This document shows positions 13,676 through 22,041 of a stretch of 29,319 nt of DNA, in pieces. Source of the DNA: a virus. Positions within the stretch are counted from its first letter, which is position 1. Each line of letters starts with the position of its first letter. The stretch is taken from positions 1-29,319 of the IMG/VR virus record IMGVR_UViG_3300030103_001924, one strand, 5' to 3'. The position numbers and the translations under genes were made by a program. The notes under the pieces are model-generated. The model had not been told where the DNA came from. It searched no databases and saw nothing but the letters and a program-made list of their open reading frames with translations.

Positions 13676-13896
13676 AAACAGGGAACATTATATCTCTAGC
13701 AATTCAACTAGGTACAGATGGGAATGTATATTCTGAAATGTCTGAACTACCTATTGAAGAAGTAGATGATATATTTAAAGATAAATATGAAGCATCTTTA
13801 GTAAAAACTATACATAAGTTTATGAATAGGAAATTTAGAGATGCTTCAATATCTTTAGAAAGAGAGCTACAGGCTGTAACATCTACTCTTAAGTAG
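13672..13896 (+). CDS. small hypothetical protein, last + strand gene (74 aa)
   Basis: GTG start overlapping the nrdB stop (GTGA), with AAGGA about 11 nt upstream. The 74-aa product has a strand-like N-terminus (NIISLAIQLG), an acidic middle and a basic helical C-terminus (HKFMNRKFRDASISLEREL). No family recognised. Its last 8 nt overlap the end of the opposite-strand lysozyme gene. Confidence 0.6.
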   Translation: MKTGNIISLAIQLGTDGNVYSEMSELPIEEVDDIFKDKYEASLVKTIHKFMNRKFRDASISLERELQAVTSTLK

Positions 13897-14302
13897 GATA
13901 GGTGTTATATCGTATCATGTCGGTAACTTCAGTGGATCTGGAGCCTACCTGTCTAGCCCATTTTGAGTCCATGAACTCATCAGCAGCTTTTTCATACTGC
14001 TTTTCCTCCATATAACTCAAGGCTTTTACGAACTTAGAGAGAGAATAGACACCTATATTAAAAGCTAGGTTCAATATAGCGTCCCTCCTAGCTCCCTCTA
14101 GATATTTATAGAAAGAAAACTTATCTAATAGCTGCTCATGAAAGCTGTGTATATCATTATTTAACAGATATATTGCTTCTTCTTTTGTTATGCCTCTATC
14201 TTCTAAGTTCCTACCAATACCTATTGTTATCTTATTAGATGTACAGCGGTAAGGTTTTAGCTTTATACCTTCATGCCTGATTAGTAAATCAATCAGCCCC
14301 AT
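13889..14302 (-). CDS. T4-type lysozyme (GH24 endolysin), E-C-T active site
   Basis: Muramidase of 137 aa that would cut the glycan backbone of host peptidoglycan at lysis. It follows T4 lysozyme: RHEGIKLKPY, then ITIGIGRNL, GITKEEAIYLLNNDI, RRDAILNLAFNIG and SKWARQVGSR near the end. Catalytic positions are E11, C20 and T26, exactly the T4 numbering E11-D20-T26 but with Cys for Asp. The E-8-D/C-5-T motif is known in phage GH24 enzymes. ATG at 14302 was chosen because it reproduces T4 numbering; a GTG at 14308 adds two residues. No signal peptide, so it needs the holin for export. It overlaps the monooxygenase gene upstream by 14 nt. Confidence 0.95.
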   Translation of the reverse strand: MGLIDLLIRHEGIKLKPYRCTSNKITIGIGRNLEDRGITKEEAIYLLNNDIHSFHEQLLDKFSFYKYLEGARRDAILNLAFNIGVYSLSKFVKALSYMEEKQYEKAADEFMDSKWARQVGSRSTEVTDMIRYNTYPT

Positions 14303-15593
14303 TTCCACGCTCTAATTTGATTTTATTATATCCTTCTTGATCAAGATGAGTGACAGCAATCCAAGCATGAGACATTTCATCTCCTGTGCGACTACCACCA
14401 TATACCCACTGATCAGGATCAGGGTTGTTGGGATTATCAGATGTGTTGTCATACCATTGCTTTACTACTAGTACTTCTCCCGCAAGCAACAAAGGAGCCT
14501 CTGAAGGATTGTATATATGGCTATGATGCCATGTAGCACTCCAATTAGATATTTGACTTACGGGCTTTGTACGGCCTGTAAACGGATTAAATATCTCTAG
14601 TGATGCAGCATTCATACGGAGATGTCCATGAGGCTGAAAACTGTCTATTCTTACGGGATGATCAAAGCTGTGAAAGCCTTGAGTCATGGCATAACCATGC
14701 GGGGGTACAATAAGATGACCATTTTCATAGCCTTCTCTCAATGGGTATAGTCTTAGGTCTTGCTTGTAAACGTCATTAACTTCTTCATAGTCCTTATCAT
14801 GGAACCACAAGCCAATCTCTACTACATTGTCTCTAATCATGTCTCCTTCGGCTGTAGCTCCTACGCCTCCGGGGAACATGTGGATATCCCAACGGACTAG
14901 AGAGTTGGCTGGAAATATACGGCATACCCCATCGGGCATGACCTCTCCCCATTTTCCCATTGCATATTCAGTAAGTTGCCCATATTGCTGTAGCTCACCC
15001 TGATCATCATACATATAAATATCTGAATTAGCATGATGTACAACCGCTGCTGCATCCCCTCTGGGCTTTACCTGTACTGCCTTGATGCATCTAGATTCTG
15101 CTAACTGCGGATCAGTAAACTCTTTACTCCAAAGATCATTCCCATTTGCAGGTATATCATAAGGAGAAGAAGGAATAACAAGATCTGGAGATCCAAACTC
15201 AGGTTCAAAATTCCATGCATCTAGACTAGGAAGTTTTGGAGTCTGTACTGTACGATCTATATCTCCATAAGGCGATCCAGAGTCTACCCATTCTACAATA
15301 GTGTCTATCTCTTCAGGCTTTAAACGCCAATCTCCTTCTAGATTTTGAATACCTATATGATCGTCATAAGCGTATGGAGGCATCTCTCTGTTGGCTACCT
15401 TGTAAGCAATCAAAGGACTCCAAGGTCTTACTTGCTCATAACCTTCAAAAGACATTGGACCTATGCCGCCCTCACGATGGCATACTAAACATTTATTATT
15501 TATAATATCTGCAACATCATCAACATAATCTACATGTTGAGCAGCAGCAGGGAAAGTTATAGCAGCACAAATAGCCAGTAAAGTCTTTTTCAT
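14289..15593 (-). CDS. secreted cytochrome c / type II copper monooxygenase fusion (PHM-like)
   Basis: 434-aa predicted periplasmic redox enzyme. ATG at 15593 has AGGTGG just upstream and opens a signal peptide (MKKTLLAICAAITFPAAA, cleavage near residue 18). Next is a small cytochrome c domain with C35-x2-C38-H39 and a probable axial Met (M71 in REMPPY), then W103-V-D-x-G-x-P, typical of these domains. The rest resembles Cu(II) ascorbate-dependent monooxygenases: H186-H187 (VVHHAN), H238 (IHMFPGG followed by IGLWF), H322-x-H324 (PHGHLR) and M407 (TGDEMSHAW), together the CuH and CuM ligand sets. C169 and C224 could form a disulphide. The substrate cannot be read from sequence. In family members haem c may pass electrons to copper. 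In a phage this is an auxiliary metabolic gene, expressed with late genes. Confidence 0.88.
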   Translation of the reverse strand: MKKTLLAICAAITFPAAAQHVDYVDDVADIINNKCLVCHREGGIGPMSFEGYEQVRPWSPLIAYKVANREMPPYAYDDHIGIQNLEGDWRLKPEEIDTIVEWVDSGSPYGDIDRTVQTPKLPSLDAWNFEPEFGSPDLVIPSSPYDIPANGNDLWSKEFTDPQLAESRCIKAVQVKPRGDAAAVVHHANSDIYMYDDQGELQQYGQLTEYAMGKWGEVMPDGVCRIFPANSLVRWDIHMFPGGVGATAEGDMIRDNVVEIGLWFHDKDYEEVNDVYKQDLRLYPLREGYENGHLIVPPHGYAMTQGFHSFDHPVRIDSFQPHGHLRMNAASLEIFNPFTGRTKPVSQISNWSATWHHSHIYNPSEAPLLLAGEVLVVKQWYDNTSDNPNNPDPDQWVYGGSRTGDEMSHAWIAVTHLDQEGYNKIKLERGNGAD

Positions 15594-15594
15594 A

Positions 15595-15765
15595 TTACCA
15601 CCTGTCAAATAACTTATCAGATGAACATTGAGGCTCAGACCTACAGTCTCTAACATTCATTTGGAATAGCCTCTGATTAACTTTATTATCAAACTCTATA
15701 GGAAAATCATATGTAGTTGTGGAACAATTTGTTAAAAGTATACATATTATAATTAATTTCTTCAT
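15595..15765 (-). CDS. small putative lipoprotein (56 aa), possible o-spanin
   Basis: The ATG overlaps the stop of the 1636-aa gene (ATGA) and the stop lies 1 nt before the monooxygenase start, so it is tightly built into the operon. The product starts with a signal peptide (MKKLIIICILLTNC) whose lipobox is L-T-N-C, with an unusual Asn before the Cys at 14. The mature part of 43 residues is Thr/Ser-rich at first and has two further cysteines (C41, C47) that could form a disulphide. It could be an outer-membrane spanin subunit like phage Rz1, or a helper of the monooxygenase. No proline-rich stretch, as in typical Rz1, is seen. Confidence 0.7.
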   Translation of the reverse strand: MKKLIIICILLTNCSTTTYDFPIEFDNKVNQRLFQMNVRDCRSEPQCSSDKLFDRW

Positions 15766-18700
15766 GATAACGCTCTTAGTATTTTACCTCCTTTCGCAAG
15801 TCCTTCTCTATCTCTGTCGATTGTAGCACCTACAGCACCCACTAAACCAAATACTTTTATCTGATCATATACTGGATGTTTCTTACCGCTTCTAGTAGAA
15901 ATCTCTCCTACTTTATTTCCTAGATGTACATTACCCTTTTTAGTGGGTCTGAGTCTTGGCTCTGAAGCAGATCGCTCATAACGTGTCATCTCAACACCCT
16001 CTGGAAACTCTGCTTGTAAGGTGTAGTAATGCTGGCTTCCGTCTTCTACAGAAACTATGGGAAAACTAGATGGAGGTTCTGGGTCAAATCCCTCTGGAAC
16101 TTGAGTCCATTTCCAACCAGCCTTCTTTTTAAATAAATTTGTTTTTATTTTTCTACCATCTGTGCGGGTTTCTCCATCTAATAATTCTTTAGAGACTTGC
16201 ATAACTGGTTTACCCTCTGGAGTAACACCAATAAGAGCTTTATCTGGAAACTCTCCAGTAATGTCTACTGGGCCTTCTGGCCCTCCCATTTCTAAATATC
16301 TCCCACCGGGCTGTTGCCCCATACTTCCTATAAAGGGCTTGTAGTCTCTGTTTTCAGGATCAAAAAATCTTTGAGGGGCTGGCATTACATTTCGAGGTTC
16401 TGATTCTCTAAATAGTCTAGCAGAGCTTTCAGGTATAGTTTCACTTTTAACAGCAACGCTCTCCTCAAAGTCATCATAAGCCATGTCTCTAGCTTTAATT
16501 CTATCTAGCTCAGTTGTTATTAAATAAGTTTCATCCATCAAGTCTACGCCAGTATCTACACCTATCTCATCAGCCAATTCATTTGATCTTTGAAAGACCT
16601 GAAACTCTTCATCTGTGTAGCCTCTAAGCCTTGAAAACTCTTCGCCACCTTCCCCAACTTGTTCTATTACTTCATCAGGTATAGGGCTATGCTTTTCATC
16701 TAGCAAAGAGCGAGTGTTGGTTTGCAAGAACTCTGAATACTTAGGATCATTTGTAGATAATTCAGGTACAAATTCTGCGTTCTCATCAACACGATTAACT
16801 ATTCTTGTTGCCGCCGATACAGCTGAATCTCTAGATACATTTCTTTTAGAGTAGTTTTCTATAACATCTGCTAGTAGCTCTATGACAACTTTGCCACCAC
16901 CACCAAACTCTACTCGCTCTTCCTCATCAATAAAGGCTCCACCAGCCTGTTCATTGTAAGGAACACCTGTCATCCTATCTATACGCTCATCGGGTTCTAC
17001 AGCTGTTCTAGGAACATCATAGACCTCACCGCCTATATTAAATAGAGTTCTTCTTAGCGGAGAATCTTCTTCAGGTCTTGCTAGTCTAGTGCCTATCATA
17101 TCGGAATATTGCTTAACAAGCTCTTTAACAGTAGACCCTACAGACTCTCCCGGTCCAAATCGCATCTTCTCATATGCGTTCTTAATCAAATCTGTAGATA
17201 CTTGTGTGGGCATATATCGACCACCAATAAACTGACCTATAGCTTTATTACTAAAATTACCTTCTTTTAAATATTGTGCTGTCTTCCCCTTTCCCACCAG
17301 ATCTATAGAGGCTTCAATTTTTCTAGAAAGTTCTTGAGCATTCCTGTACAAAGCCTTTTCTCTATTTACATAATCTCCTACTATCTCATCTTGTGTGGTT
17401 CTGTAGTTTACAAAAACACTCTGTAGGTTTCTGTTATCTTCATAGTAGTCTGATATAGCAAATCTTAAAGAATCTGCGGGGTCTAGCTCTTTAAACCTTA
17501 CACCTAACATTGCGACAAGTTCAGTAGCAGGTAATGCATTCTTTCCTGTGTATGTATTAGGTATATCAAGCCCTGCTTCAAAAAGATTTTTACCTTGAGT
17601 AACAAACCCCGGTTCAAATGCCTTTAGAATATGATAAGGAGTAGCCGTTAATTTTTCTTCCGTAGTCATGTCTGCGGTAAACAGAGCCTTTCCATCTGGA
17701 GTTCTTCCGTTACCTTTTAGAGCAAACCCAACATCTGTTATTGCTTTTGTAAGTATAGTTTCATCTACATATGGTCTTACTAAACTACCTGCTGCACTTA
17801 CAGCAGCATCACCTAAATATTTATCTAGCCTCTCTCCCTGTAAACTGCCATCTCGTATCTCACGATAAGCCGCCATTATTGGTTCTTTAATCACACTATA
17901 GCTATCTAAAAACTGTGTGTCAGATGTATGTAGCTTACCGTCTATTCTTAGAAATAACTTTGGTGCATCCTTTGACCAAGGAGTTTCAGTCAAAGTCTGT
18001 GCAGCTTGTCGTTCTTCTTCAGTTAGTCCTGCAAGTTTAGCCGTAGCTGACCCAGCAGCATAGAAGGCTCCGTTAGTTGCGAGGAATCCTCCAAACCTTC
18101 TTAGTCCTCTAGCTTTTAAAGTAGCATTACCTGAAGTTATTTCACGGGATGCTTGTCTAACTATATTTGCTGACGTTCTAATAATCTCAGCAGGAAAACT
18201 TACAAAGCTACCAAGCGGTGCGTTTCTTAAAGACTTTATACCTTTAGGAACTCTGTCATAGTTAGGCAAAGTATTCCTAATTACATCAGCAGCCTCTTCT
18301 TCAAGAGTGGCTAGATCTCTATCTGGGAATGCTTTTTTAAGAGTATCTAGCTCTTGATTGTATGCACTTATTTTGAATAGATCATCAGTAGCAACATATA
18401 CGTCTTCTACAAACTCAACAGCCTTGCCTCCATACTGTCCTAGCTTGCCTAATCTATCTTTTAATTTTCGAGGATCAATCAGAGTATCTCTGTCTGATTC
18501 TAATAAAGATCTAAATTCTCCTACCTTTACATTAGTGTTAATAACCCCTAGCCTTAGATACTTTTCATAAAGTTCATCTAGAGTTACATCTTGTCCTTTC
18601 ATTATTGAATTTTTAAGTGTTGTTCCCGCACCACTAAACTCGTAGGGTTTTAGGCCATTAGCTGTTCCAAACTGCAAACCACCTAATAGGTTTCTAGCCT

Positions 18701-20672
18701 GTGTAGTTACACTAAATACAGTTTTAGCAGCCTGTGAAGATCCTTTAAGGGACAAGAAAGATCTATATGCATTAGCCAATGCACCTTCAGCCTGTGGGGA
18801 CGATAAGAAAGACTCATTTTGTTTTATTGCAGCTATTATCTCAGGCGTTGTGTATTTATTATCTAGTACTGAATTAGTGCCTGTTATTTTATTAGCATCC
18901 TTGATTAAATCTACAGGAGCATTATTTTCATCAAAGATATATTTACCCTGAGTGCCTAGCCTATTTAAGTTATTATAAAACTTGCTAGTCTCTACAAACC
19001 TAGACATCTTGCTTACAGTAAGAACAATATTATCCGCAGGATCTTCTATTTCTCCCATTAAGGCTCTAATTTCAGGAGCTATTTCTTTTTTACCTTCTAA
19101 TATTTCTTTGTTAATTCTTCTAGATCTTACAAAGTATTCTCCTGCTGCATTTCTATCTGCAAAGCCTCCCTGATCTAGAATATTATTTATTTGTATTTCT
19201 GCTTGCCTGTAAGCCTCATCTAGATCCATTGCACCCTGAGTTTTATCCATAGCCTGTTGGACTAGATACTCTCTTGCATCATTAACAACATCTTCAGATG
19301 GCTTGAATCCTGTATCTTCAAATAAACTATAAGACCTTCTCAGATACGATCCTACATTTTCGTTTACAAGTTCTCTAACCTCTAAGGGTATGCTAGAGCT
19401 TCCTGTTATCTCTGTTGATAGATCATCAATAAGCTCTCTAGCATTTAAAACTTCTTCTGCTACCTCAGTAGAAAATCCAAACTCCTCTTCTATATCCATT
19501 AGAGCAAGTTTTCTATCTGATCTTGATAAATTTTTTAACTTTGGATCTGAAAGAACTTGTTGAACTCTCTCGCTTATATCAACATCAGAGTCTTTAGCCA
19601 TCTCATCCATAGCTGTAGTTAATCTGGAAGCTATGTGTTCGGCTCTACTAACAGCAGATCTCTGAGCATACTGGGCATCATCAAAAGCACTTTTAGCCTT
19701 GGGGGTAAAGTAACCTCTGCTAGTAAAAAGCTGCCTAAATACTCTATTCAAACGACTGCTTTGCTGCTGTTGTACTTGTGCAGCCCCTTCAGCAGTTTCG
19801 TTAAATTCTATTTGGTCTTCGCGCTTTTGTAGTCCTGCTCTTTCTCTAGAGTCTTTTAGATAATCTACAAATACCTCGCCCTTTTCTTCGGGGGTAAGGT
19901 CTTTAGCATTTTTATTAAACATTGAACGGGCTTTTGAATAGACACCTACCGCCCCTTTTCCACCTGCCACGGATAAATCTACTAAGGCTCCAAGTGCAAG
20001 ACCCTCACCCACCAACTTCAATCTCTTCTCAACTTCAGAGTCATCTTCATTAGTTGCTAGGTAAGCTGATATGTCACCTACGGTAGATTCGGGGAATGTT
20101 TCTTCTAAAAAGTTAAATAGATTTTCATCTTCATCGGCTAAAAGTTGATCTGTAAATAAACCAGCTAAAGCACCTTGAACAAGCCTTGGAGCTTGTTGAA
20201 TAGCTTTTGCTCCCGCTACTTTTGAGCCTACAGCCAAAAAGGGTGCAACTTCTGCAATCTTCCCCACAGTAGTTGTAGCCTCTCGTATTCTACCTGTCTC
20301 TGGGTCAACCAGATCTTCTTGGCCTTGAGTAGCTAAAGCTGTGCCTATTTGCCCAGACATTTGCTGAATGGCTTCACGCTCTTCACCGCCGGGAATAAGA
20401 TTAGATACAAAATCAACACCTGTTCCAATTAAATTTGCCTGAGTTCTTGCAAGAACTTTTCTAAAATCAAAACCTACCCCTTCCTTTTCTACAAGAATAT
20501 CTTTTACTTCTTCCTCTACAGGCTCTGGCTGCTCTACAGGCTCTGGCTGCTCTACAGGCTCTGGCTGCTTTGCACGTTTCTGAGCTACTTTAGCTTCAAC
20601 TTCCTCATCTGTAACATCATCAGGAACGTCAACAATAACTTCACCTGTAGATAATCTAACTGTTCTAGGCAT
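15762..20672 (-). CDS. giant internal-virion/ejection-type protein (1636 aa)
   Basis: Largest gene in the window. No enzyme motif was found. The N-terminus (LSTGEVIVDVPDDVTDEEVEAKV) is a short module seen at the start of large phage virion proteins, followed by three PEPVEQ repeats (about residues 37-53). Most of the rest is long, charged, probably helical sequence with a few apolar, Ala/Gly-rich stretches (about residues 140-175, and VAPFLAV; GGFLATNGAFYAAGSATAKLAG) that could enter membranes. The size and position last in the virion block, before lysis genes, parallel T7 gp16, which is ejected into the host and spans the envelope. The role is inferred from size, order and composition. Ribosome binding site AAGGA before ATG at 20672. 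Confidence 0.7.
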   Translation of the reverse strand: MPRTVRLSTGEVIVDVPDDVTDEEVEAKVAQKRAKQPEPVEQPEPVEQPEPVEEEVKDILVEKEGVGFDFRKVLARTQANLIGTGVDFVSNLIPGGEEREAIQQMSGQIGTALATQGQEDLVDPETGRIREATTTVGKIAEVAPFLAVGSKVAGAKAIQQAPRLVQGALAGLFTDQLLADEDENLFNFLEETFPESTVGDISAYLATNEDDSEVEKRLKLVGEGLALGALVDLSVAGGKGAVGVYSKARSMFNKNAKDLTPEEKGEVFVDYLKDSRERAGLQKREDQIEFNETAEGAAQVQQQQSSRLNRVFRQLFTSRGYFTPKAKSAFDDAQYAQRSAVSRAEHIASRLTTAMDEMAKDSDVDISERVQQVLSDPKLKNLSRSDRKLALMDIEEEFGFSTEVAEEVLNARELIDDLSTEITGSSSIPLEVRELVNENVGSYLRRSYSLFEDTGFKPSEDVVNDAREYLVQQAMDKTQGAMDLDEAYRQAEIQINNILDQGGFADRNAAGEYFVRSRRINKEILEGKKEIAPEIRALMGEIEDPADNIVLTVSKMSRFVETSKFYNNLNRLGTQGKYIFDENNAPVDLIKDANKITGTNSVLDNKYTTPEIIAAIKQNESFLSSPQAEGALANAYRSFLSLKGSSQAAKTVFSVTTQARNLLGGLQFGTANGLKPYEFSGAGTTLKNSIMKGQDVTLDELYEKYLRLGVINTNVKVGEFRSLLESDRDTLIDPRKLKDRLGKLGQYGGKAVEFVEDVYVATDDLFKISAYNQELDTLKKAFPDRDLATLEEEAADVIRNTLPNYDRVPKGIKSLRNAPLGSFVSFPAEIIRTSANIVRQASREITSGNATLKARGLRRFGGFLATNGAFYAAGSATAKLAGLTEEERQAAQTLTETPWSKDAPKLFLRIDGKLHTSDTQFLDSYSVIKEPIMAAYREIRDGSLQGERLDKYLGDAAVSAAGSLVRPYVDETILTKAITDVGFALKGNGRTPDGKALFTADMTTEEKLTATPYHILKAFEPGFVTQGKNLFEAGLDIPNTYTGKNALPATELVAMLGVRFKELDPADSLRFAISDYYEDNRNLQSVFVNYRTTQDEIVGDYVNREKALYRNAQELSRKIEASIDLVGKGKTAQYLKEGNFSNKAIGQFIGGRYMPTQVSTDLIKNAYEKMRFGPGESVGSTVKELVKQYSDMIGTRLARPEEDSPLRRTLFNIGGEVYDVPRTAVEPDERIDRMTGVPYNEQAGGAFIDEEERVEFGGGGKVVIELLADVIENYSKRNVSRDSAVSAATRIVNRVDENAEFVPELSTNDPKYSEFLQTNTRSLLDEKHSPIPDEVIEQVGEGGEEFSRLRGYTDEEFQVFQRSNELADEIGVDTGVDLMDETYLITTELDRIKARDMAYDDFEESVAVKSETIPESSARLFRESEPRNVMPAPQRFFDPENRDYKPFIGSMGQQPGGRYLEMGGPEGPVDITGEFPDKALIGVTPEGKPVMQVSKELLDGETRTDGRKIKTNLFKKKAGWKWTQVPEGFDPEPPSSFPIVSVEDGSQHYYTLQAEFPEGVEMTRYERSASEPRLRPTKKGNVHLGNKVGEISTRSGKKHPVYDQIKVFGLVGAVGATIDRDREGLAKGGKILRALS
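20521..20574 (+). repeat. 3 x 18-bp tandem repeat encoding PEPVEQ
   Basis: Three tandem 18-bp units at 20521, 20539 and 20557; the first two are identical and the third differs in two bases. On the - strand they encode the hexapeptide PEPVEQ. They form a Pro/Glu linker after the N-terminal module of the 1636-aa protein and could change in copy number by slippage without shifting the frame. Confidence 0.9.
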
Positions 20673-20682
20673 TACTTAGTCC

Positions 20683-22038
20683 TTATAGGCTATCGTATGA
20701 TTGTGGGCCAGTTCTGCGATCAAAATCTGCCATGTCTAATAGCACTCTATCGAAAAGGTTACCTTTTGCAGTTTCATATTCTTTTTGTGTCATCTCCCCC
20801 GCAGTAAGACTTTGTATTAATCGTTCTAATTCTACACCATCATCAATAATCAGATCATAACCCGCTTGTCTTTTAGCCATTAATAATGGGTTGACTACAT
20901 ATTCTGGATTCTGCAACATATCTGTAAATATTTCGCCTTCATCTTTCCATTGTTTATATGTTGTATAGTCTCCTACTGTCGAATAACCAGCCGCTTGAAC
21001 TTTTGTAGCAAACTCATTCTTACCTTTAGTAGTAAACTGACTATAAGCATCTTCCTTATAATTAACATTATTTTGGAGCATCTCTCGCAATTGCTCTGCT
21101 GCAAGCACAGGATTATCTTCTGTAGCATCAAAAATAACGGCTGGGTCACTTACTGTAGTAACAGTTTCCCCTGTAAATCTGTCTGTTCTTTTTATTGTCT
21201 TTTGTTGGATTAACCTAAAATTAGCTCCGGTTCCAACGCTAGTTATAGTTTCTACTGTGTCAACTTTATCTCTATCTGTAGGAGCTTCTAGCTCATGGAC
21301 AAACTCTGTAAACTTTGCAGCCTTTACTACATCTTTATTTTGTTCGTACTGCTCCATAAAGGTATTGAAAGCATCTCTGTTCTGAGCTAGTGGGCCTTGC
21401 TGAATTGCAAGCAGAGCTTCATCTTCAAAGTCTTGTCTAGACTTTCCTGAGATAGCTCCTCTTAGCTCACGACTTAAAAGTCCCATAACACTTGTAGGCT
21501 TGGCATTCTTAGACGATAGATCTACCATAGCTGAAAAGTCTTCGTAAGTTCCTACTTTCTGTGACAGAGCATAAGCCTCATCGTGGTTCTCTGCCATCGG
21601 AGTAATTATGTCTCCAAGTCTTTTTCTTATATCTGCATCGAATACATCTGGGTTAGCCGCAAAGTCTCTCCAGCCTTCTTCGCCTTCTCGTTCAGCTAAC
21701 TCTGCTCTGTAGCCCTCTTCAAAAGCAGGAAGATGCTGATCAAATAAAAAATCGTATGTAGACTTACCGGAGGAATCTATTTGATTTTGAATGGCTCCTA
21801 TTCTTGTTTTTCTATCGTCTGCTATTTTAGCTTGTATTCTTTCATTCATTATAGGAGCAGAATTAATAAAATTATTAGTACTATCTCGCAATGTATCACT
21901 CAATACAGATCCTAAAAACTTACCAGCTACGTTAGAAAAAGCACCTACAGCGTTCTCTCTTGCCTCACGTTTAGCAAGATCTTCGTACTGTTTACGCCTG
22001 TTGTTTTGTAACTTAGTAAAAACTGAATCAATAGACAT
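20683..22038 (-). CDS. predicted virion protein (451 aa), possibly internal
   Basis: Charged, mostly helical protein with no membrane segment or catalytic motif that I can identify. It starts MSIDSVFTKLQNNRRKQYED with a long N-terminal helix rich in Arg, Glu and Gln, and has an all-helical look through about residue 200. The site GGAATAAG precedes ATG at 22038. It lies between the 180-aa protein and the giant protein, where T7-like phages keep internal core proteins (gp14-gp16), so a core or ejection role is inferred. Only 10 nt separate it from the next gene. Confidence 0.6.
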   Translation of the reverse strand: MSIDSVFTKLQNNRRKQYEDLAKREARENAVGAFSNVAGKFLGSVLSDTLRDSTNNFINSAPIMNERIQAKIADDRKTRIGAIQNQIDSSGKSTYDFLFDQHLPAFEEGYRAELAEREGEEGWRDFAANPDVFDADIRKRLGDIITPMAENHDEAYALSQKVGTYEDFSAMVDLSSKNAKPTSVMGLLSRELRGAISGKSRQDFEDEALLAIQQGPLAQNRDAFNTFMEQYEQNKDVVKAAKFTEFVHELEAPTDRDKVDTVETITSVGTGANFRLIQQKTIKRTDRFTGETVTTVSDPAVIFDATEDNPVLAAEQLREMLQNNVNYKEDAYSQFTTKGKNEFATKVQAAGYSTVGDYTTYKQWKDEGEIFTDMLQNPEYVVNPLLMAKRQAGYDLIIDDGVELERLIQSLTAGEMTQKEYETAKGNLFDRVLLDMADFDRRTGPQSYDSL

Positions 22039-22041
22039 TGC

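Noticed and set aside
15594-15656. 21-residue N-terminal extension of the monooxygenase
   Set aside because: It would put a non-signal sequence before a clean signal peptide and overlaps the lipoprotein gene; AGGTGG precedes the ATG at 15593.
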